Source: an uncultured Clostridia bacterium (GTDB lineage: Bacteria; Bacillota; Clostridia; TANB77; CAG-508). Taken from it: a stretch of 48,007 bases of DNA. Shown here piece by piece: positions 8,648-18,443 of the stretch (positions are counted from its first letter, which is position 1; every line of letters starts with the position of its first letter). Made by a program: the position numbers and the translations under genes. The notes under the pieces are model-generated. The model was not told the DNA's origin. It worked only from the letters and a program-made list of their open reading frames with translations, and did not search any database. The stretch is taken from the NCBI GenBank assembly GCA_947629625.1, contig CANRES010000004.1:1-48007 (forward strand), given 5' to 3'.

Positions 8648-9766
8648 ATGAGAGTTATAATAGCAGCAGCAGGTACAGCAGGACATATAAATCCGGGTAT
8701 TGCAATAGCAAACAAGATAAAAGAAGAAGAAAGTAATTCTCAAATTATTTTTCTAGGAACTTCAAGAGGACTAGAAAAAGATTTAGTTTCACGTGCAGGA
8801 TATGAATTAAAAACAATAGACGCATATGGACTAAGTAAAAAAATAAGTATAGATAGTATAAAAAATTTATTTAAAACATATAAAGGTATTGGGCAAGCAA
8901 ATAAAATAGTAAAAGAATTTAAACCAGATATAATAATTGGTACAGGAGGATATATATGTGGAGCAGCAATACTTGCAGGTAAGAAAAATAATGTACCTAC
9001 AATTTTACATGAAAGCAATGCCTTACCGGGAAAAGCAGTTAGAATGTTATCAAAAAAGGTAGATAAAATTCTATTAGGATTTGAAGACGCAGTACAAAAA
9101 TTAGATGAAAAAGAAAAACTTGTTGTAACAGGAACACCTGTAAAGATAAGAGATTTAAATTTATCAGATAAACAAAAAGAACAAAAATTAAAACAATTAG
9201 CATTTAGCCCAAATAAACCTTTAATTTTAATATTTGGTGGTAGTCAAGGTGCAAAAAAAATTAATGATGCAGTTTTTGAAATTATAAAACAAAAATTAAA
9301 TAACAATTATCAAATAATATGGGCAACAGGACCAACTCAATACGATAATATTGTTGAACAATTTAAAAAAGAAAACATAGATATTGAAACATTAATTGGG
9401 GTAAAAGTTCTTCCATATATATACAATATGGAAGAAATAATGAACATTGCATCAGTATTAGTATGCAGAAGTGGAGCAATGACAGTTACTGAAATTTCAA
9501 AATTAGGAAAACCTGCAATATTTATTCCATTACCTAATGTTAGTGAAAATCATCAAGAATATAATGCAAGAACATTAGAAAAATTGAGTGCAGCAAGAGT
9601 AATTTTAGATGCAGAATTAAATGCAAATATCTTAAATGAAAATATAAATAGTGTAATATCTAATAGAAATAACTTAGAACAAATGGGTATTAATGCAAGA
9701 CTATTAAGCATAAGTAATGTTGAAGATAAGATTTATGACGAAATAACAAAATTAGTTAATAAATAA
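8648..9766 (+). CDS. murG: Lipid II synthase MurG (undecaprenyl-PP-MurNAc-pentapeptide GlcNAc transferase)
   Basis: 372 aa, GT-B fold glycosyltransferase on the inner face of the membrane. It adds GlcNAc to lipid I. The N-terminal loop reads AAAGTAGHINPG, where the usual GGGTxGH glycines are partly alanine. Other family signatures are IGTGGYICGAAILAG, HESNALPGKAVRML, FGGSQGAKKIN and, for UDP-GlcNAc binding, CRSGAMTVTEISKLGKPAIFIPLP followed by the NHQEYNA segment. ATG follows TGGAGG. It ends the cell-wall block; murB and divIB do not follow. Confidence 0.96.
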   Translation: MRVIIAAAGTAGHINPGIAIANKIKEEESNSQIIFLGTSRGLEKDLVSRAGYELKTIDAYGLSKKISIDSIKNLFKTYKGIGQANKIVKEFKPDIIIGTGGYICGAAILAGKKNNVPTILHESNALPGKAVRMLSKKVDKILLGFEDAVQKLDEKEKLVVTGTPVKIRDLNLSDKQKEQKLKQLAFSPNKPLILIFGGSQGAKKINDAVFEIIKQKLNNNYQIIWATGPTQYDNIVEQFKKENIDIETLIGVKVLPYIYNMEEIMNIASVLVCRSGAMTVTEISKLGKPAIFIPLPNVSENHQEYNARTLEKLSAARVILDAELNANILNENINSVISNRNNLEQMGINARLLSISNVEDKIYDEITKLVNK

Positions 9767-9780
9767 TTAAATATATAAAA

Positions 9781-9812
9781 AAGAGGGAATTCTTAATAAA
9801 GAATGCCCTCTT
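9781..9812 (-). terminator. Terminator hairpin between murG and the convergent small gene
   Basis: AAGAGGG-A-ATTCTT (9781-9794) pairs with AAGAAT-G-CCCTCTT (9799-9812), with a single internal mismatch and a 4-nt loop. On the minus strand the stem is followed by TTTTATATATTT, so it best serves the minus-strand gene, but it can also limit readthrough from murG. Confidence 0.7.
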
Positions 9813-9820
9813 AAAGATAA

Positions 9821-10054
9821 TTACGGATTCCAAGTTAATAAAATTTCAAAAACTTCTTCTGATTTTTCTACTGTCTTAGAAAAAAATGAAACATAGTAAT
9901 AATTTTCAATTTTAGTACATGTCATACTTGCTCTAATATTTTTAGATGCTATAAAGTAAATAAAATTTTGAAAATCAGCACTAGATACTTTTATATTGCA
10001 CATATGCCCTAAAAGTATTAATTCATTTTTTTCAGAAAACCGGTCGTAATACAT
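9821..10054 (-). CDS. Small protein of unknown function (77 aa)
   Basis: The only gene on the minus strand. I do not recognise the family. It begins MYYDRFSEKNELILLG and ends EEVFEILLTWNP, with no membrane helix, no signal peptide, only two Cys and no metal motif. The predicted alternation of short strands and helices suggests a small globular cytosolic protein. The start at 10054 is chosen because GAAAGGAGAG lies 6-13 nt upstream; an upstream in-frame TTG overlaps that site and is rejected. It converges with murG across a shared hairpin and diverges from addA. Good SD and terminator support a real gene despite its size. Confidence 0.65.
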   Translation of the reverse strand: MYYDRFSEKNELILLGHMCNIKVSSADFQNFIYFIASKNIRASMTCTKIENYYYVSFFSKTVEKSEEVFEILLTWNP

Positions 10055-10190
10055 TGGAATCTCTCCTTTCAAAAATAAACTGTACTATTAATTATATGTG
10101 GTAATAATTAAAATATGATAAAAAATATAAATAAATTTTAAAATAACAGTAAAATATTTATCTAATATAAAAACAAAAAGAGGTAAAAAA

Positions 10191-13100
10191 ATGGAAAATA
10201 ATAAAGTTAAATGGACAAAAGAACAAGTAGAAGCAATAAATGAAAAAAATTCAAATATATTAGTTGCAGCAGCAGCAGGAAGTGGAAAAACTGCGGTATT
10301 AGTTGAAAGAATAATAAATAAAATAATAAACGAAAAAATAGATATAGATAAAATTTTATTAGTTACATTTACAAATGCAGCAGCAGCAGAAATGAGAGAA
10401 AGAATATTAAGTGCAATATATAAAAAAATAGATGAAGAACCAGAAAATAGAGACTTACAAAGACAAATTACACTATTATCAAGGGCAAGTATATGCACAA
10501 TACACTCATTTTGTTTAGAAGTAATAAAAAACAATTTTTACGAATTAGATATATCACCAAATTTTAGAATAGGTGAAGAAACAGAATTAGAAATAATAAA
10601 AAATGACTGTATAGAAGAACTATTTGAGAATAAATATGAAAATGAAGATAAAGACTTTTTAAAATTAATTGAATGTTATACAGGTTATAGAAATGATGAA
10701 GATTTAAAACAATTAATATTAACAATATATAAATATATTCAAAGTAGTCCATATCCAGAAATTTGGATAGAAGAAAAAATTAATGAATTTGATTTAAAAG
10801 AAAAATTAGACGAAGATTTTTCAAATACAATATGGGGAAAAATAATAATAAAAAATATACAAAAACAATTAGAATCAAATATAATAACATTGACATCAGT
10901 AAAAAATGAATTAAAAAAACTACCAGAATTTGAAAAATTTTATAACATAATATGTAATGACATAATAGAATATGAAAGATTACAAAAAATAGAAGAATGG
11001 GATAAATTATCAGAGAATATTTTAAATTTTAAACCAGATGACTGGATTAAAAATTCAAAAGTAGACCTAGATATAAAAGAAAGAGCAAAAGAAATTAGAG
11101 ATGATGCAAAGAAAAGTATAAATAAATTTAAATATGGAATAATGCAATATAATTCTAAAATGGCTAATGAAGAAATATATGCAATGTATGAAATATTAAA
11201 TTCTTTAAAAAATTTAATATTAGAATTTTCTCAAAAATTTTCAGAAGAAAAAAAGAAAAGAAATCTTATAGACTTTAATGACATAGAGCACTTTGCTTTA
11301 AAAATATTAGATAATGAAGAAATAGCAAAAAAATATAGAGAAAAATTTGTAGAAATTGCAATAGACGAATATCAAGATAGTAACTTAATACAAGAAAAAA
11401 TATTAACAAAAATATCAAATGGAAAAAATATATTTATGGTAGGAGATGTTAAGCAAAGTATATATAAATTTAGGCAAGCAAGACCAGACCTATTTATAGA
11501 AAAATATGAAAATTACGATTTCGTAAATGATTTTAATGAAAATAGCAAGGGTAAAAAAATTCAATTATTTAAAAATTTTAGAAGTATGAGTAATATCCTA
11601 GACATCACAAATTTAATATTTAATAACATTATGAGTAAAGAGTTAGGAGAAATAGAATATACAGAAGAAGAATACTTAAATATTTGTGAAAATTATGAAA
11701 AAATATCATTAGAAAAACCAACAAAATCTGAACTAAATATTATAAATCTTGGAGATGAAGTAATAGAAGAAAAAGAATATGAAGAAGATGATGACGAAGA
11801 TAAAGAAACAGAAGAAGTAGAAGAACAAATAGAAAATACAGTATTAGAAGCAAGGTTAGTTGTAAAAAGAATAAAAGAACTAATGGAAAGCGATTATAAA
11901 GTATATGATAAAGAAGTAGGATATAGAAAGTTAAAGTATAAAGATATAGTAATATTATTAAGATCAACATCAGTACAAGCACAAGTATATGAAAAAGAAT
12001 TAACAAAAGCAAATATACCAGTTTTTACAGATACAAATAATCAATTTTTAGATACAATAGAAATACAAACAATAATTAGTCTATTAAAAATAATAGATAA
12101 CCCTATACAAGATATTCCACTTGTAACAGTTTTAAGAAGCATAATTGGAGGCTTTACAGATAATGAATTAATAGAAATAAGAATTAACAATTATAATATA
12201 TCTTTTTATGAAGCAATGATAAAATACAAAACACAAGAAAATGCAGATAAAAAAATAATAGAAAAAATAGATAATTTATTTAATATGTTAGATAAATACA
12301 GAAAAGAAAAAGAATACTTACCATTAAATGAATTGATATGGAAAATATACATAGATACAGGATTTTATAACTATGTTACATTAATGCCAAATGGCTTAAT
12401 AAGACAAGCAAATTTAAAACTATTATTTGAAAAAGCAAAAAAATATGAAAGTGCAAGTTTTAAAGGACTATACAATTTTATAAATTTTATAGACAAAATG
12501 AAAACAAAAAATGAGGACTTTGGTTCAGCAAAATTAATAGGTGAAAATGAAGATGTTGTTAGAATAATGAGTATTCATAAAAGTAAAGGACTAGAATTCC
12601 CTATTTGTTTTTTATGCAGTACAGGAAAGCAATTTAATTTTCAAGATTTAAGACAAAATATATTGCTACATGAAAATATAGGTTTTGGACCAAAATATAT
12701 AGATGCGGAAAGAAAAATAAAAAATAACACATTAGCAAAAGAAGCAATAAAAATAAAAATGAAAGAAGAAACTCTTGCAGAAGAAATGAGAATTCTATAT
12801 GTTGCATTAACAAGAGCAAAAGAAAAATTAATAATAACTGGAATATCTAAAAATTTAGAAGAAGAAACAAAAAATAAACAAAATCTATTAAAATTATATT
12901 CTATGGAAGATACTAATAAAATAAATCCTAATATAGTTTCAAAATGTAAATCTTATCTTGAATGGATAAATTTAGTATATCTTAATAACAAAGATAAAAT
13001 AAACGATATATTAGAATTAAATACTTATAATAAACAAGAATTAATAGATACATCAAAAGAAGGTATAGAAGCAGAAGATTTTGTTAAAAAATTAGAAAGT

Positions 13101-13835
13101 GTAAATATAGATAATAAAAATATAGAAAAAATAAACTCCTTATTACAATGGCAATATAAATATAAAGAATTATCAAAAATTGAAACCAAAAGTTCTGTTA
13201 CAAAAATAAAACAAATGCAAAATGTGGAAGAAGAAAATATTGAAAATGAATTAAGCATACCAAAATTTTTAAGTGAAGAAACAAAAATAACAAATGCACA
13301 AATTGGTACATTAATACATTTATGCTTTAAGAATTTAGAATTTAATATAGAATATACAGAAGAAAAAATAAAAGAATTAGTTAATTCTCTATATGAAAAA
13401 GAAATTATAACAAAACAGGAAATGGAAAGTATAGACATTAACCAAATATTAAAATTTACAAAATCAAGTTTATGGAACGAATTAAAAAACGCAAAAAAGG
13501 TTTATAAAGAATTACCATTTTATATTAATATACCTGTAAATGAAATATATAGTGATATACCAAAAACAGAAGATAAGATATTAGTTCAAGGTATTATAGA
13601 TTTATTTTTTATTGATAAAAATGATAATGTTGTTTTAGTAGATTATAAAACAGATTTTATAAAACAAGGTCAAGAAAATATTTTAGTTGAAAGATATAAA
13701 AAGCAATTAGATTTATATAAAAATGCACTAGAACATGCTTTAAATAAAAAGGTCAATAGGGTTTTAATATATTCGGTTTGCTTAAACAAAGAAATTGAAG
13801 CGCACGTTGGGGACGTTAAAAATGTGCACGTTTAG
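10191..13835 (+). CDS. addA: AddA: helicase/nuclease subunit of the AddAB recombination complex
   Basis: 1214 aa. AddAB unwinds and resects double-strand breaks for RecA loading. UvrD/SF1 motifs are the Walker A AAAGSGKT (27-34), TFTNAAAAEMRERI, IDEYQDSN, GDVKQSIYKFRQARPDLF, the motif V/VI region IMSIHKSKGLEFPICF, and LYVALTRAKEKL. The C-terminal PD-(D/E)XK nuclease has Asp1137 (GIIDLFF) and Asp1151-Tyr-Lys1153 (VDYKTD). An acidic stretch near 522-545 (EEDDDEDKETEEVEE) is a likely disordered insertion. The partner addB, usually directly upstream, is absent. The last eleven residues are encoded by a GC-richer repeat-like sequence unlike the rest of the gene. Confidence 0.95.
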   Translation: MENNKVKWTKEQVEAINEKNSNILVAAAAGSGKTAVLVERIINKIINEKIDIDKILLVTFTNAAAAEMRERILSAIYKKIDEEPENRDLQRQITLLSRASICTIHSFCLEVIKNNFYELDISPNFRIGEETELEIIKNDCIEELFENKYENEDKDFLKLIECYTGYRNDEDLKQLILTIYKYIQSSPYPEIWIEEKINEFDLKEKLDEDFSNTIWGKIIIKNIQKQLESNIITLTSVKNELKKLPEFEKFYNIICNDIIEYERLQKIEEWDKLSENILNFKPDDWIKNSKVDLDIKERAKEIRDDAKKSINKFKYGIMQYNSKMANEEIYAMYEILNSLKNLILEFSQKFSEEKKKRNLIDFNDIEHFALKILDNEEIAKKYREKFVEIAIDEYQDSNLIQEKILTKISNGKNIFMVGDVKQSIYKFRQARPDLFIEKYENYDFVNDFNENSKGKKIQLFKNFRSMSNILDITNLIFNNIMSKELGEIEYTEEEYLNICENYEKISLEKPTKSELNIINLGDEVIEEKEYEEDDDEDKETEEVEEQIENTVLEARLVVKRIKELMESDYKVYDKEVGYRKLKYKDIVILLRSTSVQAQVYEKELTKANIPVFTDTNNQFLDTIEIQTIISLLKIIDNPIQDIPLVTVLRSIIGGFTDNELIEIRINNYNISFYEAMIKYKTQENADKKIIEKIDNLFNMLDKYRKEKEYLPLNELIWKIYIDTGFYNYVTLMPNGLIRQANLKLLFEKAKKYESASFKGLYNFINFIDKMKTKNEDFGSAKLIGENEDVVRIMSIHKSKGLEFPICFLCSTGKQFNFQDLRQNILLHENIGFGPKYIDAERKIKNNTLAKEAIKIKMKEETLAEEMRILYVALTRAKEKLIITGISKNLEEETKNKQNLLKLYSMEDTNKINPNIVSKCKSYLEWINLVYLNNKDKINDILELNTYNKQELIDTSKEGIEAEDFVKKLESVNIDNKNIEKINSLLQWQYKYKELSKIETKSSVTKIKQMQNVEEENIENELSIPKFLSEETKITNAQIGTLIHLCFKNLEFNIEYTEEKIKELVNSLYEKEIITKQEMESIDINQILKFTKSSLWNELKNAKKVYKELPFYINIPVNEIYSDIPKTEDKILVQGIIDLFFIDKNDNVVLVDYKTDFIKQGQENILVERYKKQLDLYKNALEHALNKKVNRVLIYSVCLNKEIEAHVGDVKNVHV
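13800..13832. repeat. GC-richer repeat-like element at the 3' end of addA
   Basis: GCACGTT occurs at 13802-13808 and 13826-13832, and ACGTT a third time between them. GCGCACGTT (13800-13808) can pair imperfectly with AATGTGCAC (13821-13829). This is the most GC-rich point of the gene and encodes its last residues. Confidence 0.4.
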
Positions 13836-13836
13836 A

Positions 13837-13895
13837 AAAAGCAATATATGAAGAAGAAAGTAATATAGAAAATAAAACTATATTGCTTCTTTTAA
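13837..13895 (+). terminator. Intrinsic terminator after addA
   Basis: Main stem 13852-13868 with 13878-13893 (9-nt loop, one bulge, ending in TTTT). A competing perfect 10-bp pairing joins AAGCAATATA (about 13839-13848) to TATATTGCTT (13879-13888), so two hairpins can form from the same right arm. Confidence 0.7.
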
Positions 13896-13939
13896 TATGA
13901 TTTTTTTTCTGAATTTACAAACTTTTTTACAAAAATTGG

Positions 13940-13968
13940 TTGACATTTATCGTTATTCGAGTTATAAT
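13940..13968 (+). promoter_or_regulatory. Consensus sigma-A promoter of the S10-spc operon
   Basis: TTGACA (13940-13945), 17-bp spacer, TATAAT (13963-13968): a perfect match to both hexamers. Transcription should begin near 13975, about 215 nt before rpsJ. Confidence 0.92.
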
Positions 13969-13974
13969 ATAAAG

Positions 13975-14178
13975 GCATTTAGATTTGCGTTGAAGCGAAA
14001 TGTGGCTACAACCTATGAATAAGTAGGTATGGAGGGAACTTTCGTGGAGTATGTCTTGGCTTAGACCGGGCGGTAAGTAGTTGCACTTATCCCAAGGAAC
14101 ACTTGGGCTTATATATTGGTGAATTATGCAACACCAGGGTGCGTTTAAACTTGCCTAGGTAAATTTTTATTTAAGGAG
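13975..14178 (+). promoter_or_regulatory. Structured 5' leader of the S10 operon (class unknown)
   Basis: This roughly 200-nt untranslated stretch is visibly richer in G and C than the flanking DNA and full of short inverted repeats. They include ACCTA with TAGGT around an 8-nt loop (near 14010-14028), GGTAAGT with ACTTATCC (near 14071-14092), CCCAAG with CTTGGG (near 14092-14108), and GGTG with CACC (near 14119-14136). No open frame with a ribosome site fills it. A leader before rpsJ suggests autoregulation by a ribosomal protein, as L4 does in E. coli, but I do not recognise the fold and no T-box or riboswitch signature is visible. Confidence 0.55.
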
Positions 14179-14188
14179 GGAAAATACT

Positions 14189-14512
14189 ATGGCAAAACAA
14201 ATGGTAGCAAGTGAAAAAATTAGAATAAGATTAAAAGCTTATGACCATGTAGTTTTAGATCAGTCTGCTGAAAAAATAGTAGATACTGCTAAAAGAACAG
14301 GGGCAAAAGTATCAGGTCCTATTCCACTACCAACACAAAAAGAAATCGTAACAATTTTACGTTCACCACACAAAGACAAAGATTCAAGAGAACAATTTGA
14401 AATGAGAACACATAAAAGAGTTATAGATATTCTTTACCCTACACAAAAAACAGTAGATAGCTTAATGAAATTAGAATTACCTGCTGGTGTAGATATAGAA
14501 ATGAAATTATAA
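14189..14512 (+). CDS. rpsJ: 30S ribosomal protein S10
   Basis: 107 aa. Part of the 30S head, also the NusE transcription factor. Motifs: [51 protein letters not shown], ending [11 protein letters not shown]. The N-terminus has about five residues (MVASE) inserted between MAKQ and [11 protein letters not shown] compared with Bacillus S10. First gene of the superoperon; AAGGAGGG precedes the ATG. Confidence 0.98.
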   Translation: MAKQMVASEKIRIRLKAYDHVVLDQSAEKIVDTAKRTGAKVSGPIPLPTQKEIVTILRSPHKDKDSREQFEMRTHKRVIDILYPTQKTVDSLMKLELPAGVDIEMKL

Positions 14513-14519
14513 AAACCAT

Positions 14520-14536
14520 GCTGATAAAATATCAGC
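14520..14536 (+). other. Intercistronic hairpin between rpsJ and rplC
   Basis: GCTGATA and TATCAGC form a perfect 7-bp stem around a 3-nt loop, with no T-run. It sits just before the rplC ribosome site and may be an RNA-processing or stability element. Confidence 0.45.
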
Positions 14537-14561
14537 CAATAGTTAGGAGGAAAAATTAATT

Positions 14562-15197
14562 ATGAACAAAGCAATCATAGGAAAAAAAGTTGGAATGACA
14601 CAAATCTTTGACGAAAAAGGTTCTGTAATTCCAGTAACAGTTATTGAAGCAGGACCATGTGTTATAGCACAAATAAAAAATGCTGAAACAGATGGATACA
14701 ATGCAATACAATTAGGATATGGAGATGTAAAAGAAAAACATATCAACAAACCAGAACAAGGACACTTTAAAAAATCAAATCTTTCATTTAAGAAACATTT
14801 AAGAGAATTTAAAGTAAACACAATCGAAAACGTAAAAGTTGGAGACGAAGTTAAAGTAGACGTATTTGAAGCAGGAGATAAAATAGACGTACAAGGAACA
14901 ACAAAAGGAAAAGGATTCCAAGGCGTAATTAAACGTCATGGTCAACATAGAGGTCCTATGGGACATGGTTCAATGTATCACAGAAGACCAGGTTCAATGG
15001 GTTCTACATCAACACCAGGTAGAGTATTTAAAGGTAAAAAACTTCCAGGACACATGGGAGTACAAACAGTTACAATACAAAACCTAGAAGTTGTAAGAGT
15101 AGATTTAGATAAAAATGCACTATTAGTTAAAGGTAGCGTACCAGGAAACAAAGGTGCAATATTAAAAATAAAATTAGCAGTAAAATCAGCGAAATAA
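14562..15197 (+). CDS. rplC: 50S ribosomal protein L3
   Basis: 211 aa. It nucleates 50S assembly and reaches toward the peptidyl transferase centre. Conserved start [17 protein letters not shown] and the extended central loop ([20 protein letters not shown], then [20 protein letters not shown] and LPGHMG) are intact. Standard second position of the S10 operon, 49 bp after rpsJ with a small hairpin in the gap. Confidence 0.98.
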   Translation: MNKAIIGKKVGMTQIFDEKGSVIPVTVIEAGPCVIAQIKNAETDGYNAIQLGYGDVKEKHINKPEQGHFKKSNLSFKKHLREFKVNTIENVKVGDEVKVDVFEAGDKIDVQGTTKGKGFQGVIKRHGQHRGPMGHGSMYHRRPGSMGSTSTPGRVFKGKKLPGHMGVQTVTIQNLEVVRVDLDKNALLVKGSVPGNKGAILKIKLAVKSAK

Positions 15198-15214
15198 GAA
15201 AGGAGGAAAATTAG

Positions 15215-15838
15215 ATGCCTAAAATAGATGTATATAATATAGAAGGTAAAAAGGTTAGTGATATCGAATTAAAAGAAGAAATATTCGGTATAATACCAAA
15301 CGAAAATATAGTACATAGTGTACTAAAAAATTATTTAGCAAATCAAAGACAAGGTACACAAAACACAAAAACAAGAAGTGAAGTATCTGGTGGTGGTAAA
15401 AAACCTTGGAGACAAAAAGGTACAGGTAGAGCAAGACAAGGAAGTATACGTGCACCACAATGGATTAAAGGTGGTATAGCATTAGGACCAAAACCACGTA
15501 GTTATAAATACAGTGTAAATAAAAAAGAAAAAAGATTAGCAATAAAATCAATATTAAGTTCAAAAGTAGCAGAAAGTCAATTAGTTGTAGTAGATAAATT
15601 TGATTTTAAAGAAATAAAAACAAAAAATATGGCAACAGCATTAAAAAATTTAAAAATTGCTGAAAAAGCACTAATATTATTACCAGAAAAAGATATGAAT
15701 GTTCAAAAATCAGCAAGAAATATAGAAGGAGTTAAAACAAGCTTAGTAAATACAATAAATGTATATGATTTATTAAAATACAATAAATTAGTTGTAACTC
15801 TTGATACTGTTAAAAAATTAGAGGAGGTGTACGCATAA
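15215..15838 (+). CDS. rplD: 50S ribosomal protein L4
   Basis: 207 aa. L4 lines the exit tunnel. The Gly/Arg-rich tunnel loop is present ([19 protein letters not shown], then [16 protein letters not shown]). In E. coli L4 also represses its own operon through the leader, so it is a candidate ligand for the leader before rpsJ here (inference). AAAGGAGG precedes ATG. Its stop codon overlaps the rplW start by one base (TAATG), implying translational coupling. Confidence 0.98.
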   Translation: MPKIDVYNIEGKKVSDIELKEEIFGIIPNENIVHSVLKNYLANQRQGTQNTKTRSEVSGGGKKPWRQKGTGRARQGSIRAPQWIKGGIALGPKPRSYKYSVNKKEKRLAIKSILSSKVAESQLVVVDKFDFKEIKTKNMATALKNLKIAEKALILLPEKDMNVQKSARNIEGVKTSLVNTINVYDLLKYNKLVVTLDTVKKLEEVYA

Positions 15839-16182
15839 TGAGACCAGAAGACATTATAGTAAAACCAATAATAACTGAAAAAAGCAGTTCAGACATACAA
15901 GAAGGAAAGTATACCTTTAAAGTAAATAAAAAAGCCACAAAAATTGATATTGCAAAAGCAGTTGAAAAACTTTTCGAAGTAAAAGTTTTAAAAGTAAATA
16001 CAATATCAGTAAAAGGAAAAGAAAAAAGAGTTGGAGCACATCAAGGAAGAACATCAGACTGGAAAAAAGCAGTAGTTACAATAGATACAAATCCAACTGA
16101 AAAATCATACCTTGCAAAAGGTGGAAAAACAGTAAAGGTATCTAAGAAATATAAAGATTCAATAGAATCATTTACAGCATAA
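15838..16182 (+). CDS. rplW: 50S ribosomal protein L23
   Basis: 114 aa. L23 lies at the tunnel exit and is a docking site for trigger factor and SRP. Conserved [15 protein letters not shown] at the start and [19 protein letters not shown] in the loop. Begins on the last base of the rplD stop codon; GAGGAGG lies upstream inside rplD. Confidence 0.97.
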   Translation: MRPEDIIVKPIITEKSSSDIQEGKYTFKVNKKATKIDIAKAVEKLFEVKVLKVNTISVKGKEKRVGAHQGRTSDWKKAVVTIDTNPTEKSYLAKGGKTVKVSKKYKDSIESFTA

Positions 16183-16240
16183 AAAAATAAAATATCGGGA
16201 AATAACCCGGAAAATAAATAAAAGAAAAGGAGATTTAAAA

Positions 16241-17068
16241 ATGGGAGTAAAACATTTTAACGCATACACTCCATCAAGAAGAAATATGACAGTTTCTTCA
16301 TTTGATGAAATTACTAAAAAAACACCAGAAAAATCTTTACTTGCTAAAAAGAAAGAAAAAGCAGGAAGAAACTCTTATGGTAGAATAACAGTAAGACATC
16401 AAGGCGGTGGAAATAGACAAAAATATAGAATAATAGATTTTAAACGTAAAAAAGACGATATGGTAGCAACAGTTATAGGTATAGAATATGACCCAAACAG
16501 AAGTGCAAATATTGCTTTAATAGAATATGAAGACGGAGAAAAAGCATATATATTAGCACCACTTGGATTAACAGATGGAGATAAAGTAATATCTGGAGAA
16601 AAAGCAGATATTAAACCAGGAAATTGTATGGCAATAGAAAATATACCAGTAGGTACTATGATACACAATATAGAATTAAATCCAGGTCAAGGTGGAAAAA
16701 TGGTTAGAGCAGCAGGTCAAGTAGCTCAATTAATGGCAAAAGAAGGAAAATATGCACATATTAGATTACCTTCTGGCGAAATGAGATTAGTAATGACAAG
16801 ATGTAGAGCAACAATAGGAACAGTAGGAAATGCAGACCAAGAAAATATTAAAATTGGTAAAGCAGGAAGAAAAAGACACATGGGTATAAGACCAACAGTT
16901 AGAGGTTCAGTTATGAACCCAGTAGACCACCCACATGGTGGTGGTGAAGGTAGAGCACCAGTTGGTAGACCAGGCCCACTTACTCCTTGGGGTAAACCAG
17001 CACTTGGATACAAGACAAGAAATAAGAAAAAGTCAACTAATAAATATATAGTTAAAAGAAGAAAATAA
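16241..17068 (+). CDS. rplB: 50S ribosomal protein L2
   Basis: 275 aa. Binds 23S rRNA near the peptidyl transferase centre and is needed for subunit joining. The C-terminal signature [20 protein letters not shown] with its invariant His is intact, followed by the usual basic tail ending YIVKRRK. A short CGGG/CCCG hairpin (16196-16209) lies in the 58-bp gap before it. Confidence 0.98.
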   Translation: MGVKHFNAYTPSRRNMTVSSFDEITKKTPEKSLLAKKKEKAGRNSYGRITVRHQGGGNRQKYRIIDFKRKKDDMVATVIGIEYDPNRSANIALIEYEDGEKAYILAPLGLTDGDKVISGEKADIKPGNCMAIENIPVGTMIHNIELNPGQGGKMVRAAGQVAQLMAKEGKYAHIRLPSGEMRLVMTRCRATIGTVGNADQENIKIGKAGRKRHMGIRPTVRGSVMNPVDHPHGGGEGRAPVGRPGPLTPWGKPALGYKTRNKKKSTNKYIVKRRK

Positions 17069-17088
17069 AAAAGGAGGAAAGAGAATAT

Positions 17089-17370
17089 ATGTCAAGATCT
17101 AGCAAGAAAACACCTTTCGTTCAACCTAAACTATTAAAAAGAATAGAAGCAATGAACGAAACAGGTAATAAAGAAGTATTAAAAACTTGGTCAAGAGCAT
17201 CTACTATTTATCCACAAATGGTTGGACACACAATAGCAGTTCATGATGGTAGAAAACATGTACCAATTTATATAACTGAAGAAATGATAGGACATAAATT
17301 AGGTGAATTTGCTCCTACAAGAACATTTAAAGGTCATGCAGGAGAAAAAGCATCAAATGTAAAAAAATAA
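17089..17370 (+). CDS. rpsS: 30S ribosomal protein S19
   Basis: 93 aa. S19 sits in the 30S head next to S13 and contacts the A-site region. [42 protein letters not shown] and the C-terminal [15 protein letters not shown] match the family. Spaced 20 bp from rplB with AAGGAGGAAA. Confidence 0.98.
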   Translation: MSRSSKKTPFVQPKLLKRIEAMNETGNKEVLKTWSRASTIYPQMVGHTIAVHDGRKHVPIYITEEMIGHKLGEFAPTRTFKGHAGEKASNVKK

Positions 17371-17404
17371 ATTATTAATGCTAAGTAATAAGGAGGAAAA
17401 ATAA

Positions 17405-17758
17405 GTGGAAGAATCAACAGTATTAGAAGCTAAAGCAACACTTAAATATGCTAGAATTTCAGCGAGAAAAGTTAAAATAGTAGCAGATTTAATTAAAGGA
17501 AAAAATGTAAATGAAGCTTTAGCTATTGTAAAATTCACACCAAAAGCAGCATCTGAAATAATTGAAAAATTATTAAAATCAGCTATTGCAAATGCTGAGA
17601 ATAATCATAATATGAATAGCCAAAACCTATATGTTGCTGATATATTTGCAAATCAAGGACCAACATTAAAAAGAATAAGACCAGCAGCAAAAGGTTCTGC
17701 AGTTAGAATAAGAAAAAGAACAAGTCATATAACAATAATATTAAGGGAAAAGGAATAA
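17405..17758 (+). CDS. rplV: 50S ribosomal protein L22
   Basis: 117 aa. L22 forms part of the exit tunnel wall. Signatures: [20 protein letters not shown] at the N-terminus, then the beta-hairpin region ending [15 protein letters not shown]. The start is GTG at 17405, set by AAGGAGG 8 nt upstream and by the position of the conserved N-terminus. Confidence 0.97.
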   Translation: MEESTVLEAKATLKYARISARKVKIVADLIKGKNVNEALAIVKFTPKAASEIIEKLLKSAIANAENNHNMNSQNLYVADIFANQGPTLKRIRPAAKGSAVRIRKRTSHITIILREKE

Positions 17759-17780
17759 TTTAGAAAGGAGGATTTTTAAC

Positions 17781-18443
17781 ATGGGACAAAAAATGAATCC
17801 ACATGGTTTAAGAATTGGCGTAATAAAAGATTGGAATTCAAAATGGTATGCTGATTCAAATAAATTTAGTGATTATTTAGTGGAAGATTATAAAATTCGT
17901 GAATATGTTAAGAAAAAATTATTTATTAGCGGTATTTCTAAAATAGAAATAGAAAGAACAGCTAAATTTGTTAAAGTTAATGTATATTCAGCAAAACCTG
18001 GTCTAGTAATAGGAAAAGGTGGAGCAATAGCAGAAACTTTAAAAGTAGAATTACAAAAAATGATTAATAAAGAAGTAAACTTAAATATAATTGAGGTAAA
18101 AAATATAGATACAGATGCACAATTAGTTGCAGAAAATATCTGTGCTCAATTAGAAAAAAGAATATCTTTTAGAAGAGCAATGAAACAAGCAATGCAAAAA
18201 GCAATGAAGGCAGGTGCTCTTGGAATTAAAACATCAGTATCTGGAAGATTAGCAGGAGCAGATATGGCAAGAACTGAGTTTTATAAAGAAGGAACAATAC
18301 CATTACAAACTTTAAGAGCAGATATAGACTATGGTTTCTATGAAGCAAATACAACTTATGGAAAAATAGGTGTAAAAGTTTGGATATATAAAGGTGAGAT
18401 TCTTCCATCTAAAAAAGCAAAAGTGGAAGGAGGAGAAAAATAA
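17781..18443 (+). CDS. rpsC: 30S ribosomal protein S3
   Basis: 220 aa. Part of the mRNA entry tunnel. [18 protein letters not shown] opens the protein; the KH domain holds [16 protein letters not shown]; the C-terminal domain has [17 protein letters not shown] and [14 protein letters not shown]. The stop overlaps the rplP start by one base. Confidence 0.98.
   Translation: MGQKMNPHGLRIGVIKDWNSKWYADSNKFSDYLVEDYKIREYVKKKLFISGISKIEIERTAKFVKVNVYSAKPGLVIGKGGAIAETLKVELQKMINKEVNLNIIEVKNIDTDAQLVAENICAQLEKRISFRRAMKQAMQKAMKAGALGIKTSVSGRLAGADMARTEFYKEGTIPLQTLRADIDYGFYEANTTYGKIGVKVWIYKGEILPSKKAKVEGGEK

Noticed and set aside
13975-14178. T-box or known riboswitch in the rpsJ leader
   Set aside because: The T-box core (AGGGTGGNACCGCG) is absent, no aminoacyl-tRNA synthetase gene follows, and no riboswitch core was recognised.
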